Below are positions 34,085 to 43,201 of a stretch of 64,000 bases of DNA, piece after piece (positions within the stretch are counted from its first letter, which is position 1; each line of letters starts with the position of its first letter). The notes beneath the pieces are model-generated. The model worked only from the letters and a program-made list of their open reading frames with translations. It ran no database searches and was not told the DNA's origin. The stretch lies in assembly GCA_017307755.1 (NCBI GenBank), contig JAFKGQ010000011.1:1-64000 (forward strand). The letters run 5' to 3'. The translations under genes and the position numbers were made by a program. The stretch is from Chitinophagaceae bacterium. Its GTDB lineage: Bacteria; Bacteroidota; Bacteroidia; Chitinophagales; Chitinophagaceae.

Positions 34085-36703
34085 CTATCCTTCAGGGCTT
34101 AATACAAAACCGATCTTTTCTTTTTCTTCCTGCAGTTGTAGCTCCATCCCCTCATAGGCTGACTGTACCATCCGCACAAGACCCGTGACATCCTCTCCTT
34201 CATAGCATCGGGCCTCTATCTGTCCCAACAGACCCAGCAACATATGCGCCTGTAATACACGGGCCCCTCTTTTTATCCGGCTGGCCCAGTACACCACTTT
34301 TTCACCATCGCCCTGGCCCGCCGCTGTCTGCATCTCTGCTATCCTGCCGGGCGTATCAATAATAAATGCATTCAGCCTGTCCCATAGATATTGCCTGTCA
34401 TCCATCTGCTGCAGCAAACCCAGATCATAAATAGGTCCGGCGCCCATCTCCACCCCTTTCTCACTCATGGCCTGGGCGTCACAGCTATCCAGCAGCATGT
34501 TGATCTTTTTGTACAATTCCTTAAAATCAAAAGGCTTGGTCATATACTCATCTATTCCTGCATCCAGACAACGCACCTGTTCGCCTATCAGGGCCGTGGC
34601 AGTCATGGCAATGATAGGTATCCGTAATTTCAGCTCGTCCCGGATGATCTGTGTCGCACCGTATCCATCCATAACGGGCATCTGCAGGTCCATGATGATA
34701 AGATCATAATCCTTGTTTTGTTGCAATAATTCCACCGCCTCCCGGCCATCCCCCGCCAGCTGCACGATGCCCCCGACCTTGCTCAAGACATACTCCACCA
34801 GCTTCTGGTTCACTTCATTATCCTCCGCAACGAGAAACCGCCGGCCTTCCAGGCACCGGCTGTCATCGACCATGCTTGCCGCCGCCGTACCAGGCTCCTC
34901 CCTTTCACTGTGACCATAAGGGATGGTAAAACTAAAAACAGAGCCCTTGCCTACTTCACTGGTGAGAGAAATGCTGCCTCCCTGCAATTGCAGCAACTGC
35001 TTGCAAATGGCCAGCCCCAGACCTGTCCCGCCATATTTACGGCTGATATCCAACCCAGCCTGCGAGAAATTGTCAAAGATATCCGACAGCCGTTCCGGAG
35101 GGATGCCGATACCCGTATCAGCTACCGTAAACAACAATTCCACCTGCTCGGCTGTCCGTTGCCGCAATCCTGTCTTTATAAATATAGATCCTTGTTCCGT
35201 AAATTTAATGGCATTGCCGATGAGGTTGATCAATACCTGGTTCAGCCGGTAAGGGTCCCCCTTCAGCAAAGGAGGGATACGTGTGTCGATCTCCACGTGT
35301 AAGGATAAACCCTTTTTCTTTACTCTGTGTATAAAGACGGCTTTCACATTGTCCAATACGTCCTTCAGTCTGAAATCTATTTTCTCGATGGTGAGCTTGC
35401 CGGCTTTGATCTTGGAAAAATCTAAAATATCGTTGATGATGACCAGGAGATTGTCGGCCGACCGCTTGATGATGTCGACGAACTCCTTCTGTCCCTCCGA
35501 AAGAGAAGTTTCAAGCAATAGATTGGTCATCCCCTGGATGCCGTTCATAGGCGTACGGATCTCATGGCTCATATTGGCGAGGAACTGCTCCTGCATCCCC
35601 TTGGCTTCCTGCGCTTCCCTGGTGGCGGTGATCAGCTGCTCCTGGTAATGGGCCCGGGCCTTCTCCAACTCCACCTTCATACGATGCGTCTCGGAAATAT
35701 CCTTGACGATACATTGAAAACCCACATGTTTTCCTCTCCGCACCACCAATACGGCAAACTGTTCTACCCATTTTATCTCTTTATGACGGGTAAGGGCCCG
35801 GAAATTGAGGGTAGTTTCCCTTACACCCGTGCTTATCTGGTTTGAATAATGGTCTGCCACTTCCTCCAGACAAGTAGGGTCCACCAGCATGGAAAAATGC
35901 TTCCCCTGCAACTCCTCGGGCGAATAACCCGTCAGCTCCAGGACCTTGGCGCTGGCAAAATTGATATACCCCTCTTCATTCGTGGAATAGATCACAGCCC
36001 CCGCATTCTCGATAAGCATCCGGTATTTCAGCTCGCTTTGAAGAAGCCTGTTCTCGGCCCGTTTTCGCAATAGGATATCCCTGTTCAGCTGGAGAAGAAG
36101 GATGACGATAAATAGAAAGGCTAATAAAGAGCCGGTGATAAGCATATAAGTACTCCCCCGCTCATTCACCTGTCTGGCCGCCTGCCGCTGATTGAGTATG
36201 TTCCGTTCTTCCCGCATCATAGCCCGCAAGGCCCCTTTCATACGATGGATCATGGCAGCTGCCTTCATACCCGCACTCGATCGCTCCACCACGATAGGGT
36301 CCAGGTACACGACACTGTCCACAAATAACCCCAGCTGATGCGTATAACCTTTCAACTCCCGAAGATATTGTTGCTGATCCGCGTTGTCCTTCGTAAGGGT
36401 TTCCAGCCGTGATAAATGCTGTTCCAGCAGCGCATGGGATTCCTGCATCTCCCGTCGCAAAGAGTCCGTCCCGCTAATGCTGTATTGAAGAGAAAAGGTT
36501 TCACCTTCAGCCATTTCGCTGTCGATCCGCTCGATCTGTTCAATCACTGAATAAGTGTGGCCGATCCAAAAACCCTCATTCTTCATGTTATCCCGGTTGG
36601 AATAGATCAGCCACCCTACCAGGCAAAGCGAGGAAATGGAGAATAGCAAGAGCCATACTATCTTGCGTTGGATTCCCGTCAATCCATTAAAAATAGTTCT
36701 CAT
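34085..36703 (-). CDS. Hybrid sensor histidine kinase (CHASE3-PAS-HisKA-HATPase-REC) with degenerate HPt
   Basis: The protein has 872 residues. Two transmembrane helices (14-34 and 184-206) flank a helical CHASE3-like sensor (40-180). A PAS domain follows (225-340), then HisKA with phospho-His380 (FLANMSHEIRTPMNG), HATPase_c (NAIKFTE N box, DTGIGIPP, GGTGLGLAI), a receiver with Asp672 (IIMDLQMPVMDG), and a C-terminal helical segment (765-865) laid out like an HPt domain. At the HPt phospho-His position the sequence reads WASRIKRGA, so Ser808 replaces His. The relay would therefore have to end on a separate HPt protein or on Asp672 itself. No partner regulator is adjacent. Confidence 0.93.
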   Translation of the reverse strand: MRTIFNGLTGIQRKIVWLLLFSISSLCLVGWLIYSNRDNMKNEGFWIGHTYSVIEQIERIDSEMAEGETFSLQYSISGTDSLRREMQESHALLEQHLSRLETLTKDNADQQQYLRELKGYTHQLGLFVDSVVYLDPIVVERSSAGMKAAAMIHRMKGALRAMMREERNILNQRQAARQVNERGSTYMLITGSLLAFLFIVILLLQLNRDILLRKRAENRLLQSELKYRMLIENAGAVIYSTNEEGYINFASAKVLELTGYSPEELQGKHFSMLVDPTCLEEVADHYSNQISTGVRETTLNFRALTRHKEIKWVEQFAVLVVRRGKHVGFQCIVKDISETHRMKVELEKARAHYQEQLITATREAQEAKGMQEQFLANMSHEIRTPMNGIQGMTNLLLETSLSEGQKEFVDIIKRSADNLLVIINDILDFSKIKAGKLTIEKIDFRLKDVLDNVKAVFIHRVKKKGLSLHVEIDTRIPPLLKGDPYRLNQVLINLIGNAIKFTEQGSIFIKTGLRQRTAEQVELLFTVADTGIGIPPERLSDIFDNFSQAGLDISRKYGGTGLGLAICKQLLQLQGGSISLTSEVGKGSVFSFTIPYGHSEREEPGTAAASMVDDSRCLEGRRFLVAEDNEVNQKLVEYVLSKVGGIVQLAGDGREAVELLQQNKDYDLIIMDLQMPVMDGYGATQIIRDELKLRIPIIAMTATALIGEQVRCLDAGIDEYMTKPFDFKELYKKINMLLDSCDAQAMSEKGVEMGAGPIYDLGLLQQMDDRQYLWDRLNAFIIDTPGRIAEMQTAAGQGDGEKVVYWASRIKRGARVLQAHMLLGLLGQIEARCYEGEDVTGLVRMVQSAYEGMELQLQEEKEKIGFVLSPEG

Positions 36704-36782
36704 ACTAGTTACAGGATTCTTGCGACAAGCGCTTAACCAATTGTATAATAACGAATAAACCCTTCCAAGATTTCCGCATTAT

Positions 36783-36813
36783 CCAATTAGTAGCGTTTTT
36801 TTAAGCCAATTAG
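36783..36813. repeat. Short direct repeats in the M14 peptidase upstream region
   Basis: CCAATTAG occurs at 36783-36790 and 36806-36813 (23 bp apart), with a partial CCAATT earlier at 36737. They lie in the 204-bp divergent spacer 36704-36907 between the hybrid kinase and M14 genes. This could be a pair of regulator half-sites; otherwise the spacer shows no recognisable promoter. Confidence 0.3.
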
Positions 36814-36907
36814 GTATAAACCCTTAGCTCGCGTTCGCCCGTTGATGTATTTTCTCTGTCGTCCATCGTTTTATTGGATAAATTGAAGGTTCAAATTACA
36901 ACTGCAC

Positions 36908-39679
36908 ATGAGAATACTGTACACCTTACTGGCAATCGTCCTGCTTTCTACTGCCCATCCTCTCCTGGCTCAACATATCCCTTCCCCAAAGGAACATTTT
37001 GGCTTCAATATTGGTGACGACTATCAATTAGCCACCTATACGCAAACCGAGGCGTATTTCCGCAAACTGGCAGCCGCCAGCGACAGGATCCGTCTGGTGG
37101 ATATAGGCCGGACAGAGGAAGGCCGCACCCAGTTGATGCTCATCGTCTCTTCCCCAAAAAATATCCGGCAATTGGATCATTACAAGACCATCTCCCAACA
37201 ATTGGCTCATGCCGAAGGGCTTACGGAAACTCAGGCGCATACGCTGGCCGCAAAAGGCAAGGCCGTGGTCTGGATCGATGGCGGTCTGCATGCCAACGAA
37301 ACCGTGGGTACGCATCAGCTCATCGAGACGGCGTACCAGCTCATCAGCCGTAAAGACCCGGAAACCTTACAGATCCTGGACAATGTGATCATATTGCTGA
37401 CACATGACAACCCGGATGGACAGGAACTGGTATCTTCCTGGTATATGCGGGAGCCCCGCCCGGAAAAAAGAAGTCTGGACAATATCCCCCGTCTGTATGA
37501 AAAATATGCCGGCCATGACAATAACCGTGACTTCTTCATGCTCAATCTGAAGGAGACGCAGAACATAGGCCGTCAGCTTTTTATAGAATGGATACCCCAG
37601 ATCATGTACAACCATCACCAGGCGGGTCCCGCGGGGTCGGTACTGGCAGGTCCCCCTTACCGCGACCCTTTTAACTATGTTTTCGATCCACTGCTCATCA
37701 CAAGTCTCGATGCGGTAGGCGCCGCTATGAACAATCGGCTGAACGCAGAGGGGAAACCGGGTTATACCCAACGCTCGGGCTCCGTTTATTCCACCTGGTA
37801 CAATGGCGGCCTTCGCACCACCACGTATTTTCACAATATGATCGGGCTGCTGACAGAGATCATCGGAAGCCCCACGCCCTCCACCGTGCCGCTGGTCCCT
37901 CAACGGCTGATACCCAATGGCGCCACCCCAAATCCTGTGACCCCGCAACCCTGGCACTTCCGCCAGTCCATCGATTATTCCGTCTCGTTGAACTATGCGG
38001 TGCTGGACTATGCAGTACGTTATAGGGACGAGTTGTTGTACAATATGTACAGGATGGGGCTCAATTCTATTCAGCGGGGACAAAAAGATTATTGGACCCT
38101 GTCTCCCCGCCGGATCGCGGAGATAGAGCAATTGTATAAAGATGCAAAAGATACGTCCCGGCGCACCCCTGCCGGTGAAGGAGAAGACACCATTCCCCTT
38201 AAATTTTACGACACGGTGCTAAAGAACCCGGCCCTCCGCGATCCCCGCGGTTATATCATCCCCTACGACCAGCCAGACCGTCCCACTGTCATCCGCTTTA
38301 TCAACGCGTTGATAAATACGGGTGTCGTCGTCTGCCAGGCAACTGACGATTTCACTATCTCAGGCGCCACCTACACCAGGGGCTCCTTTATCATCAGGAC
38401 CGACCAGGCTTTCCGCCCGCATGTGCTGGATATGTTCGAACCGCAGGATCATCCTAACGACTTCCAATATCCCGGAGGGCCTCCCATCCCGCCCTACGAC
38501 GCCGCTGGTTGGACCCTTGCCTACCAGATGGGAATAAAGTTCCATCGCATCCTGGACGGGTTCGATGGTCCATTCCGGCGTATCCCCTACGGAAAAGAAC
38601 AACACCCGCAAAGTACATTCACGACAAACGGGACACCGCCGGGCTTTATCCTCGACGCCCGCGCCAATCAATCCTTTACAGTAGCCAATGATCTCTTGAA
38701 ACAAGGCGCGGAAGTCTATCGCGTCACCGATCCTTCAGTCGCCACACAAGGATCTTTTTATATCCCGGCCTCTCATAAGGCCACAGAGATCCTGACCACC
38801 TCCCTCCCATCCACCGGCGCCGGTATCCAACCGCTGTCACAAACCCCTGCCCCCACAAGTCTCGCCCGTATCCGCCCCGCCCGTGTGGCCCTTTGGGATG
38901 TCTATGGAGGCAGTCTGCCCTCGGGCTGGATACGCTGGATCGCAGAGCAATATCATTTCCCCGTAGAGGTTGTCTATCCGAAAGACATCGACAGCACAGA
39001 CCTTCGCGGAAAATATGACCTGATCATCTTTGTGACGGGCGCTATTCCGCCCCCGTCCACCACCGGTAACGCCATGCCCGGACGCAGGGGCTTTGGAGGC
39101 CGGCAGCCAAAACCGGAAGAAATACCGGTGGAATACCGCGACCGCCTGGGCCGTATCACCCCGGGGGTATCCATTCCCCGACTAAAAAAGTTCCTGGAAG
39201 AGGGGGGTAATATCGTGACCATCGGCACCAGTACCAACCTCGCTTATCACCTGGGTCTTCCCGTACACGACGCCCTCACGGAACTGGTAGGCGGAAAGGA
39301 AAGAAAACTGCCCGGCGAAAAATTCTACGTCCCCGGCAGCGTACTGCAGGTCAACGTAGACTCCACTCAACAGGCAGGATGGGGCATGGGCAGCAAAGCC
39401 GACGTTTATTTTGAACAAAGCCCCGTGTTCAACATCTCTCCTTCAACATATACTTCGGGTGAGATAAAACCCCTGGCCTGGTTTGCCACGGACAAACCTC
39501 TCCGCAGCGGCTGGGCCTGGGGTCAGGCATACTTACGGAATGGGATAGCTGCTTTTGTGGCCTCCGTCGGCAAGGGTAAACTCTACGCCTTCGGCCCGGA
39601 GATCACTTTCAGAGCGCAGACCCATGGCGTGTTCAAATTTTTATTCAATGAGATGTATATGCCTGCAGGAGCTCAGTAG
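36908..39679 (+). CDS. Secreted M14-family zinc carboxypeptidase
   Basis: This 923-residue protein has a signal peptide (MRILYTLLAIVLLSTAHPLLAQ). The peptidase_M14 domain covers about residues 40-370: zinc ligands His128 and Glu131 (GLHANETVG), His236/237 (MYNHHQAG), the Asn/Arg substrate-binding pair in HDNNRDFF, and catalytic Glu317 (LLTEIIGS). The 550-residue C-terminal part is beta-rich, includes a glutamine-amidotransferase-like segment near 645-770 (VALWDVYGG, YDLIIFVTG), and is typical of the large Bacteroidota M14 proteins. It probably trims peptides outside the cell. Its end overlaps the convergent lipoprotein gene by 7 bp. Confidence 0.92.
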   Translation: MRILYTLLAIVLLSTAHPLLAQHIPSPKEHFGFNIGDDYQLATYTQTEAYFRKLAAASDRIRLVDIGRTEEGRTQLMLIVSSPKNIRQLDHYKTISQQLAHAEGLTETQAHTLAAKGKAVVWIDGGLHANETVGTHQLIETAYQLISRKDPETLQILDNVIILLTHDNPDGQELVSSWYMREPRPEKRSLDNIPRLYEKYAGHDNNRDFFMLNLKETQNIGRQLFIEWIPQIMYNHHQAGPAGSVLAGPPYRDPFNYVFDPLLITSLDAVGAAMNNRLNAEGKPGYTQRSGSVYSTWYNGGLRTTTYFHNMIGLLTEIIGSPTPSTVPLVPQRLIPNGATPNPVTPQPWHFRQSIDYSVSLNYAVLDYAVRYRDELLYNMYRMGLNSIQRGQKDYWTLSPRRIAEIEQLYKDAKDTSRRTPAGEGEDTIPLKFYDTVLKNPALRDPRGYIIPYDQPDRPTVIRFINALINTGVVVCQATDDFTISGATYTRGSFIIRTDQAFRPHVLDMFEPQDHPNDFQYPGGPPIPPYDAAGWTLAYQMGIKFHRILDGFDGPFRRIPYGKEQHPQSTFTTNGTPPGFILDARANQSFTVANDLLKQGAEVYRVTDPSVATQGSFYIPASHKATEILTTSLPSTGAGIQPLSQTPAPTSLARIRPARVALWDVYGGSLPSGWIRWIAEQYHFPVEVVYPKDIDSTDLRGKYDLIIFVTGAIPPPSTTGNAMPGRRGFGGRQPKPEEIPVEYRDRLGRITPGVSIPRLKKFLEEGGNIVTIGTSTNLAYHLGLPVHDALTELVGGKERKLPGEKFYVPGSVLQVNVDSTQQAGWGMGSKADVYFEQSPVFNISPSTYTSGEIKPLAWFATDKPLRSGWAWGQAYLRNGIAAFVASVGKGKLYAFGPEITFRAQTHGVFKFLFNEMYMPAGAQ

Positions 39680-40083
39680 CTCCGGTTATTAAAACTTACC
39701 ACGCCATGATCGTCGATGACCATGGTGACACCTACCGCTACATCAAACGTATCCAACTGCGGGAATAACAGCCCCTCAAAATCCTTTTTATAGACCGTCC
39801 TCTGCAGGATGGTCTTTCCATCTCTATCCAGCACGAAAGGCCTCCTGTATTCCGCTATCGTCCGGTGAAGAACGATATCCAGGTTCTCCTCCGGATCTTC
39901 TTCCAGAGAGTCTGCCGGACGCTCACTTTTTATCCGGACCACGGTATCCCTGGCCTTACCTGCATAAACATCTCTCGCCGGGCTGTCCACAGCAGAGCGC
40001 CCTCCGGCCCGTACATTCCCCGAATTATTATCGCATGCTGAAAAAAAGATCACTACGGTCAGTAAAAGGGTCCTGTTTCTCAT
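39673..40083 (-). CDS. Small lipoprotein, unknown
   Basis: The 136-residue protein has a lipobox FSAC (Cys17) and a charged, probably disordered linker (residues 25-65, rich in Asp/Glu/Arg). The C-terminal part (70-136) is compact (LDIVLHRTIAEYRRPFVLDRDGKTILQRTVYKKDFEGLLFPQLDTF). No family is recognised. The gene is convergent with the M14 gene and divergent from the DMT transporter gene. Confidence 0.65.
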   Translation of the reverse strand: MRNRTLLLTVVIFFSACDNNSGNVRAGGRSAVDSPARDVYAGKARDTVVRIKSERPADSLEEDPEENLDIVLHRTIAEYRRPFVLDRDGKTILQRTVYKKDFEGLLFPQLDTFDVAVGVTMVIDDHGVVSFNNRSY

Positions 40084-40155
40084 TGATAAAGGAGGTTATA
40101 TCCTGGATTAGCCAGTTTGTCTATTCTGGACTAGTAAGATCATCCAGGTAGACAA

Positions 40156-40163
40156 TAAATTTG
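40156..40163 (+). promoter_or_regulatory. -7 promoter element of the DMT transporter gene
   Basis: TAAATTTG is a perfect TAnnTTTG match, 17 bp before the ATG at 40181. Upstream in the same spacer CCTGGAT (40102-40108) and ATCCAGG (40142-40148) form a 7-bp inverted repeat that brackets the -33 region. Confidence 0.5.
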
Positions 40164-40180
40164 AATAAAAATAAGCAAAT

Positions 40181-41095
40181 ATGAACACGAAAAAGCTCCT
40201 CGTCATCCTGGCCTTTGCAGCCATCTATTTTATCTGGGGGACCACCTACCTGGCCAATATCTTCGGTCTGCAGGACATGAAGCCCTTTGTGCTCTCCACC
40301 CTCCGGTATACAGCTGCGGCCGCCATTATGCTGGTGTGGTGCTTTATAAAAAAACTGACCTTTCCCACAGGCCGCCAGTTAAAAGGACTCGTCATCAGCG
40401 GTCTGCTGATGCTGGGTGGCGGCGCCGGCTTTGTGGTCATCGGCGAACAATATATCAATTCGGGTCATACCGCCGTGGTCATCGCTACGGAACCCTTGCT
40501 GTTCCTGCTGATGGACAAAAAAGGCTGGAAGACGAACTTTTCCAATAAATGGATGCTTACAGGTTTACTGCTGGGTTTTGCAGGCATTTTTTTGTTCTCC
40601 CGTTTTACGGCAGACCCTCATGCCGCCGCCGGCAGTACGATGGAACTGATAAAAGGCACTTTACTCGTCCTGATGAGCACTATATTCTGGGTTTCCGGGA
40701 CTCTATATGCAAGGAAACACCAGGCGGGTGAAAGTTCCGGTGTGGCGGATGCAGCTGTACAACACCTGGCGGCAGCCATAGCCTGTTTTATCATCGCCTT
40801 CTCGTTGGGGGAATGGCGCACCTTCACTCCTTCGGAAATATCTTTATCAGCCTGGGGCGCCCTGGCCTTCCTGGTGGTGATGGGCTCGCTGGTTGCTTTT
40901 ATAGCATTCTCCTGGCTGATGAGAATAAAAACCCCCGCCGTCGTAAGTACGCATACCTATGTCAATCCCGTCGTGGCTGTCATCATCGGCTGTCTTGTGG
41001 CTAAAGAACAGGTAAGCCCACTGCAGATCATGGCCCTTGTGATGGTGCTGACAGGTGTGGTATTGACCAGCATGAAAAAACCCGCCATTGCATAA
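40181..41095 (+). CDS. EamA/DMT-superfamily transporter
   Basis: The 304-residue protein has ten predicted transmembrane helices arranged as two EamA halves (LLVILAFAAIYFIWGTTYLA ... GFAGIFLFSRF; TLLVLMSTIFWVSGTLYARKH ... VLTGVVLTSM). The FIWGTTYLA first-helix motif is classic for RhaT/YdcZ-like drug or metabolite exporters. Substrate unknown. It faces the GlxA-type regulator gene across a convergent 34-bp gap. Confidence 0.92.
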   Translation: MNTKKLLVILAFAAIYFIWGTTYLANIFGLQDMKPFVLSTLRYTAAAAIMLVWCFIKKLTFPTGRQLKGLVISGLLMLGGGAGFVVIGEQYINSGHTAVVIATEPLLFLLMDKKGWKTNFSNKWMLTGLLLGFAGIFLFSRFTADPHAAAGSTMELIKGTLLVLMSTIFWVSGTLYARKHQAGESSGVADAAVQHLAAAIACFIIAFSLGEWRTFTPSEISLSAWGALAFLVVMGSLVAFIAFSWLMRIKTPAVVSTHTYVNPVVAVIIGCLVAKEQVSPLQIMALVMVLTGVVLTSMKKPAIA

Positions 41096-41129
41096 GATGC
41101 GGCGTCTGAAACCCTCGAAAGCCGGTCGG

Positions 41130-42107
41130 TTAGTTCAACTGTTCTTTATTGTATTTGTTACGGTAGTCCACGGGCGACATGGAAGTGATCTTCTTAAAGA
41201 CATCCCGGAAAGCTTTGATATTGGAATATCCAACGTCATACATCACTTCGTTGACAGTCTTACGGCCCGTCTCCAGTTGCCGTTTGGCCGCCTCGATCTT
41301 CAGACGCTGCATATATTCCAGGACGGTATTGTTGGTAGCCTTCTTAAACCGCCTTTCGAAGGTACGGCGGCTGATAGCGAATCGCTCGCTCAACATATCG
41401 ATGGTGATCTTATCCTGATAATTGGATTCGATAAACTCCTGCACCTTCCCTATCTCCGGGTCATTATGGATCTTCTGTCCTTTAAAAATGCTGAAAGGGG
41501 ATTGACTCATCCTGTCGATGTCCAGGACAAAGAATTTAGAGGCCAGGATCGCCAGCTCACGACTGGTATATTTTTCCACAAGATGCAACAGCAGGTTCCA
41601 GTATGAATTGGCTCCGCCGCTGGTATAGATGCCGTTGTTGTCCGTCACTACCTTGGCGGCGGTAAGGTCTACCTCGGGGAACATTTCCTGGAACTCATTT
41701 GCAAAGAGCCAGTGAGTAGAACAGGTCTTGCCGTTGAGCAGTCCCGTACTGGCCAGGATAAAGGCCCCCAGACAGAGACTGGCCACTTCCGCCCCCTCTT
41801 TATATTGTTCTACAATCCAGGGTATAAAATCCTGGTTCAGTTTGATGGCCCTTTCCAGGTTACCGCTGACCGCAGGGATGATGATAAGGTCAGGTTTCTG
41901 AGCCTCCTTCAGCACGGCATCTACATGGATGGAGAAGATGCCTTCCGTAACCTTTACCTCTTTACAAAGCCCTACCAGCTGGACTTTGAATAAAGGGTCC
42001 TTACCGGCGCTTTTTAAGAACTCGTTGACAGCGGTAAATAAATACCGTGGGTCGGCGACAGCTTCGATCACCGCTGTCTCAGGAACAAGGATGGCAACGT
42101 TTTTCAT
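41130..42107 (-). CDS. GlxA-type AraC-family transcriptional regulator (DJ-1/PfpI-like sensor)
   Basis: The 325-residue protein has an N-terminal DJ-1/PfpI-like domain (1-190), with the nucleophile-elbow region VASLCLGAFILAST retaining a Cys at the expected place, followed by two AraC helix-turn-helix motifs (IDMLSERFAISRRTFERRFKKATNNTVLEYMQRLKIEAAKRQLE; VNEVMYDVGYSNIKAFRDVFKKITSMSPVDYR). GlxA-like regulators respond to small metabolites and often control divergent genes. Here the divergent neighbours are a PhnB-like VOC protein, a DoxX protein and a hemerythrin-like protein. The palindrome-rich spacer upstream is the likely operator region. Confidence 0.93.
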   Translation of the reverse strand: MKNVAILVPETAVIEAVADPRYLFTAVNEFLKSAGKDPLFKVQLVGLCKEVKVTEGIFSIHVDAVLKEAQKPDLIIIPAVSGNLERAIKLNQDFIPWIVEQYKEGAEVASLCLGAFILASTGLLNGKTCSTHWLFANEFQEMFPEVDLTAAKVVTDNNGIYTSGGANSYWNLLLHLVEKYTSRELAILASKFFVLDIDRMSQSPFSIFKGQKIHNDPEIGKVQEFIESNYQDKITIDMLSERFAISRRTFERRFKKATNNTVLEYMQRLKIEAAKRQLETGRKTVNEVMYDVGYSNIKAFRDVFKKITSMSPVDYRNKYNKEQLN

Positions 42108-42122
42108 ATCGTGCTACAATTT

Positions 42123-42239
42123 GTGTATCGGGTATGGTTTACCCGAAAAATAACCCATCCCCGATACACGTCTTACGATGGGCCTTCGGCCAGTGGACCT
42201 GTGGTCCACTTTTGGTCTATAAAGATACGGGTAACCCGT
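42123..42239. promoter_or_regulatory. Cluster of inverted repeats between GlxA-type regulator and PhnB-like gene
   Basis: In 117 bp there are: a 10-bp arm GTGTATCGGG (42123-42132) with its complement (42160-42169), enclosing GGGTA/TACCC; GGCC-TTC-GGCC at 42181-42191; an 8-bp perfect hairpin AGTGGACC-TGT-GGTCCACT (42192-42210); and the odd palindrome ACGGGT-A-ACCCGT (42227-42239). Together they could form a branched RNA or a set of operator dyads in the 227-bp divergent spacer 42108-42334. Confidence 0.6.
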
Positions 42240-42298
42240 GTCGTAAACAACCCCTCGAATTGACGTATTACCATACTTTCAATCCGGGTATACGACAA

Positions 42299-42313
42299 TA
42301 GCTTTGTCAAAGC
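42299..42313 (+). promoter_or_regulatory. -7 element overlapped by a palindrome, PhnB-like gene
   Basis: TAGCTTTG (42299-42306) is a perfect TAnnTTTG box. TTTC at 42277-42280, 18 bp upstream, is a plausible weak -33. The dyad GCTTTG-T-CAAAGC (42301-42313) covers the box and the expected start site, a position suited to a repressor. Confidence 0.5.
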
Positions 42314-42334
42314 AAACTTCAAATTATTCAGGAT

Positions 42335-42742
42335 ATGACACAGATCAACGCTTATTTGAACTTTAATGGCCAATGCCGCGAAGCCATGACATTCTACCAG
42401 GAATGTCTGGGAGGGGAGCTTACCCTGCAGCGGGTTGCCGAATCCCCCATGGCCGCCCAGCTGCCGGCCACCGAAGGGGCCAATATCATGCATAGCATCC
42501 TCACCCGGGACAAACTGGTACTGCTGGGCTCGGATATGATAGGCAACAAGCTGGAGAAAGGTAATGCCATCACCCTATGTCTTCGATGCAGCAGCAGCGA
42601 GGAGATCAATAGCTGCTTCAACAAGCTGGCCGCCGGCGGAAATGTCAAAATGCCCCTGCACCAAAGTTTTTGGGGCGCCACTTATGGTGAGCTTACCGAC
42701 AAATTCGGCATGAACTGGATGTTTCACTACGCAAGAAATTAA
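42335..42742 (+). CDS. PhnB/YjdN-like VOC protein
   Basis: This 135-residue VOC-fold protein of the PhnB-like (3-demethylubiquinone-methyltransferase-like) group carries AYLNFNGQCREAMTFYQECLGGEL at the start and FWGATYGELTDKFGMNWMFHY at the end, both hallmarks of the family. Function is generally unknown and often linked to resistance or stress. It is the first gene of a likely three-gene unit with the DoxX gene (24 bp downstream) and the hemerythrin-like gene, controlled from the divergent GlxA-type promoter region. Confidence 0.92.
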   Translation: MTQINAYLNFNGQCREAMTFYQECLGGELTLQRVAESPMAAQLPATEGANIMHSILTRDKLVLLGSDMIGNKLEKGNAITLCLRCSSSEEINSCFNKLAAGGNVKMPLHQSFWGATYGELTDKFGMNWMFHYARN

Positions 42743-42765
42743 CAAAACAAATAAAACCAACTTTT

Positions 42766-43161
42766 ATGCGACGCAACAAAATCATCTACTGGATCTTCAC
42801 CAGCATCATCTTTGCATTTGACTCACTGATCCCTGCGCTTACTTCTAACTCAAAACTTGCCGTAGACAGCATCCGGCATCTGGGATTCCCCGATTATTTC
42901 AGAGTAGAGCTCACCGTATTCAAGGTGCTGGGGGGCCTCGTGCTCATCCTGCCAATGGTCCCTCCCCGTTATAAGGAATGGGCATATGTCGGGTTTGGCA
43001 TCAATTTTATCTCGGCCTTTGTAGCCACCTGGGCCACCGATGGTTTTTCAGGAATGGTATTCCTGCCGCTGATCATACTGGCTATGCTGGTAGTTTCATA
43101 TATCACCTATCATAAGATGGCCTCCGGGCCATCTACCCATTCCCCGGTCTTGGCCAACTAA
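42766..43161 (+). CDS. DoxX-family membrane protein
   Basis: This 131-residue protein has four transmembrane helices (IYWIFTSIIFAFDSL; VFKVLGGLVLILPM; WAYVGFGINFISAFVATW; MVFLPLIILAMLVVSYITY). The IRHLGFPDYF segment between the first two helices is the typical DoxX/DoxD-like loop. Homologues (MhqP/CatD) act in quinone or oxidative stress. It follows the PhnB-like gene at 24 bp. Confidence 0.88.
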   Translation: MRRNKIIYWIFTSIIFAFDSLIPALTSNSKLAVDSIRHLGFPDYFRVELTVFKVLGGLVLILPMVPPRYKEWAYVGFGINFISAFVATWATDGFSGMVFLPLIILAMLVVSYITYHKMASGPSTHSPVLAN

Positions 43162-43201
43162 AAAAATTCCGTACCTTAGGGGACTTATAAACGCTTAAAA
43201 A

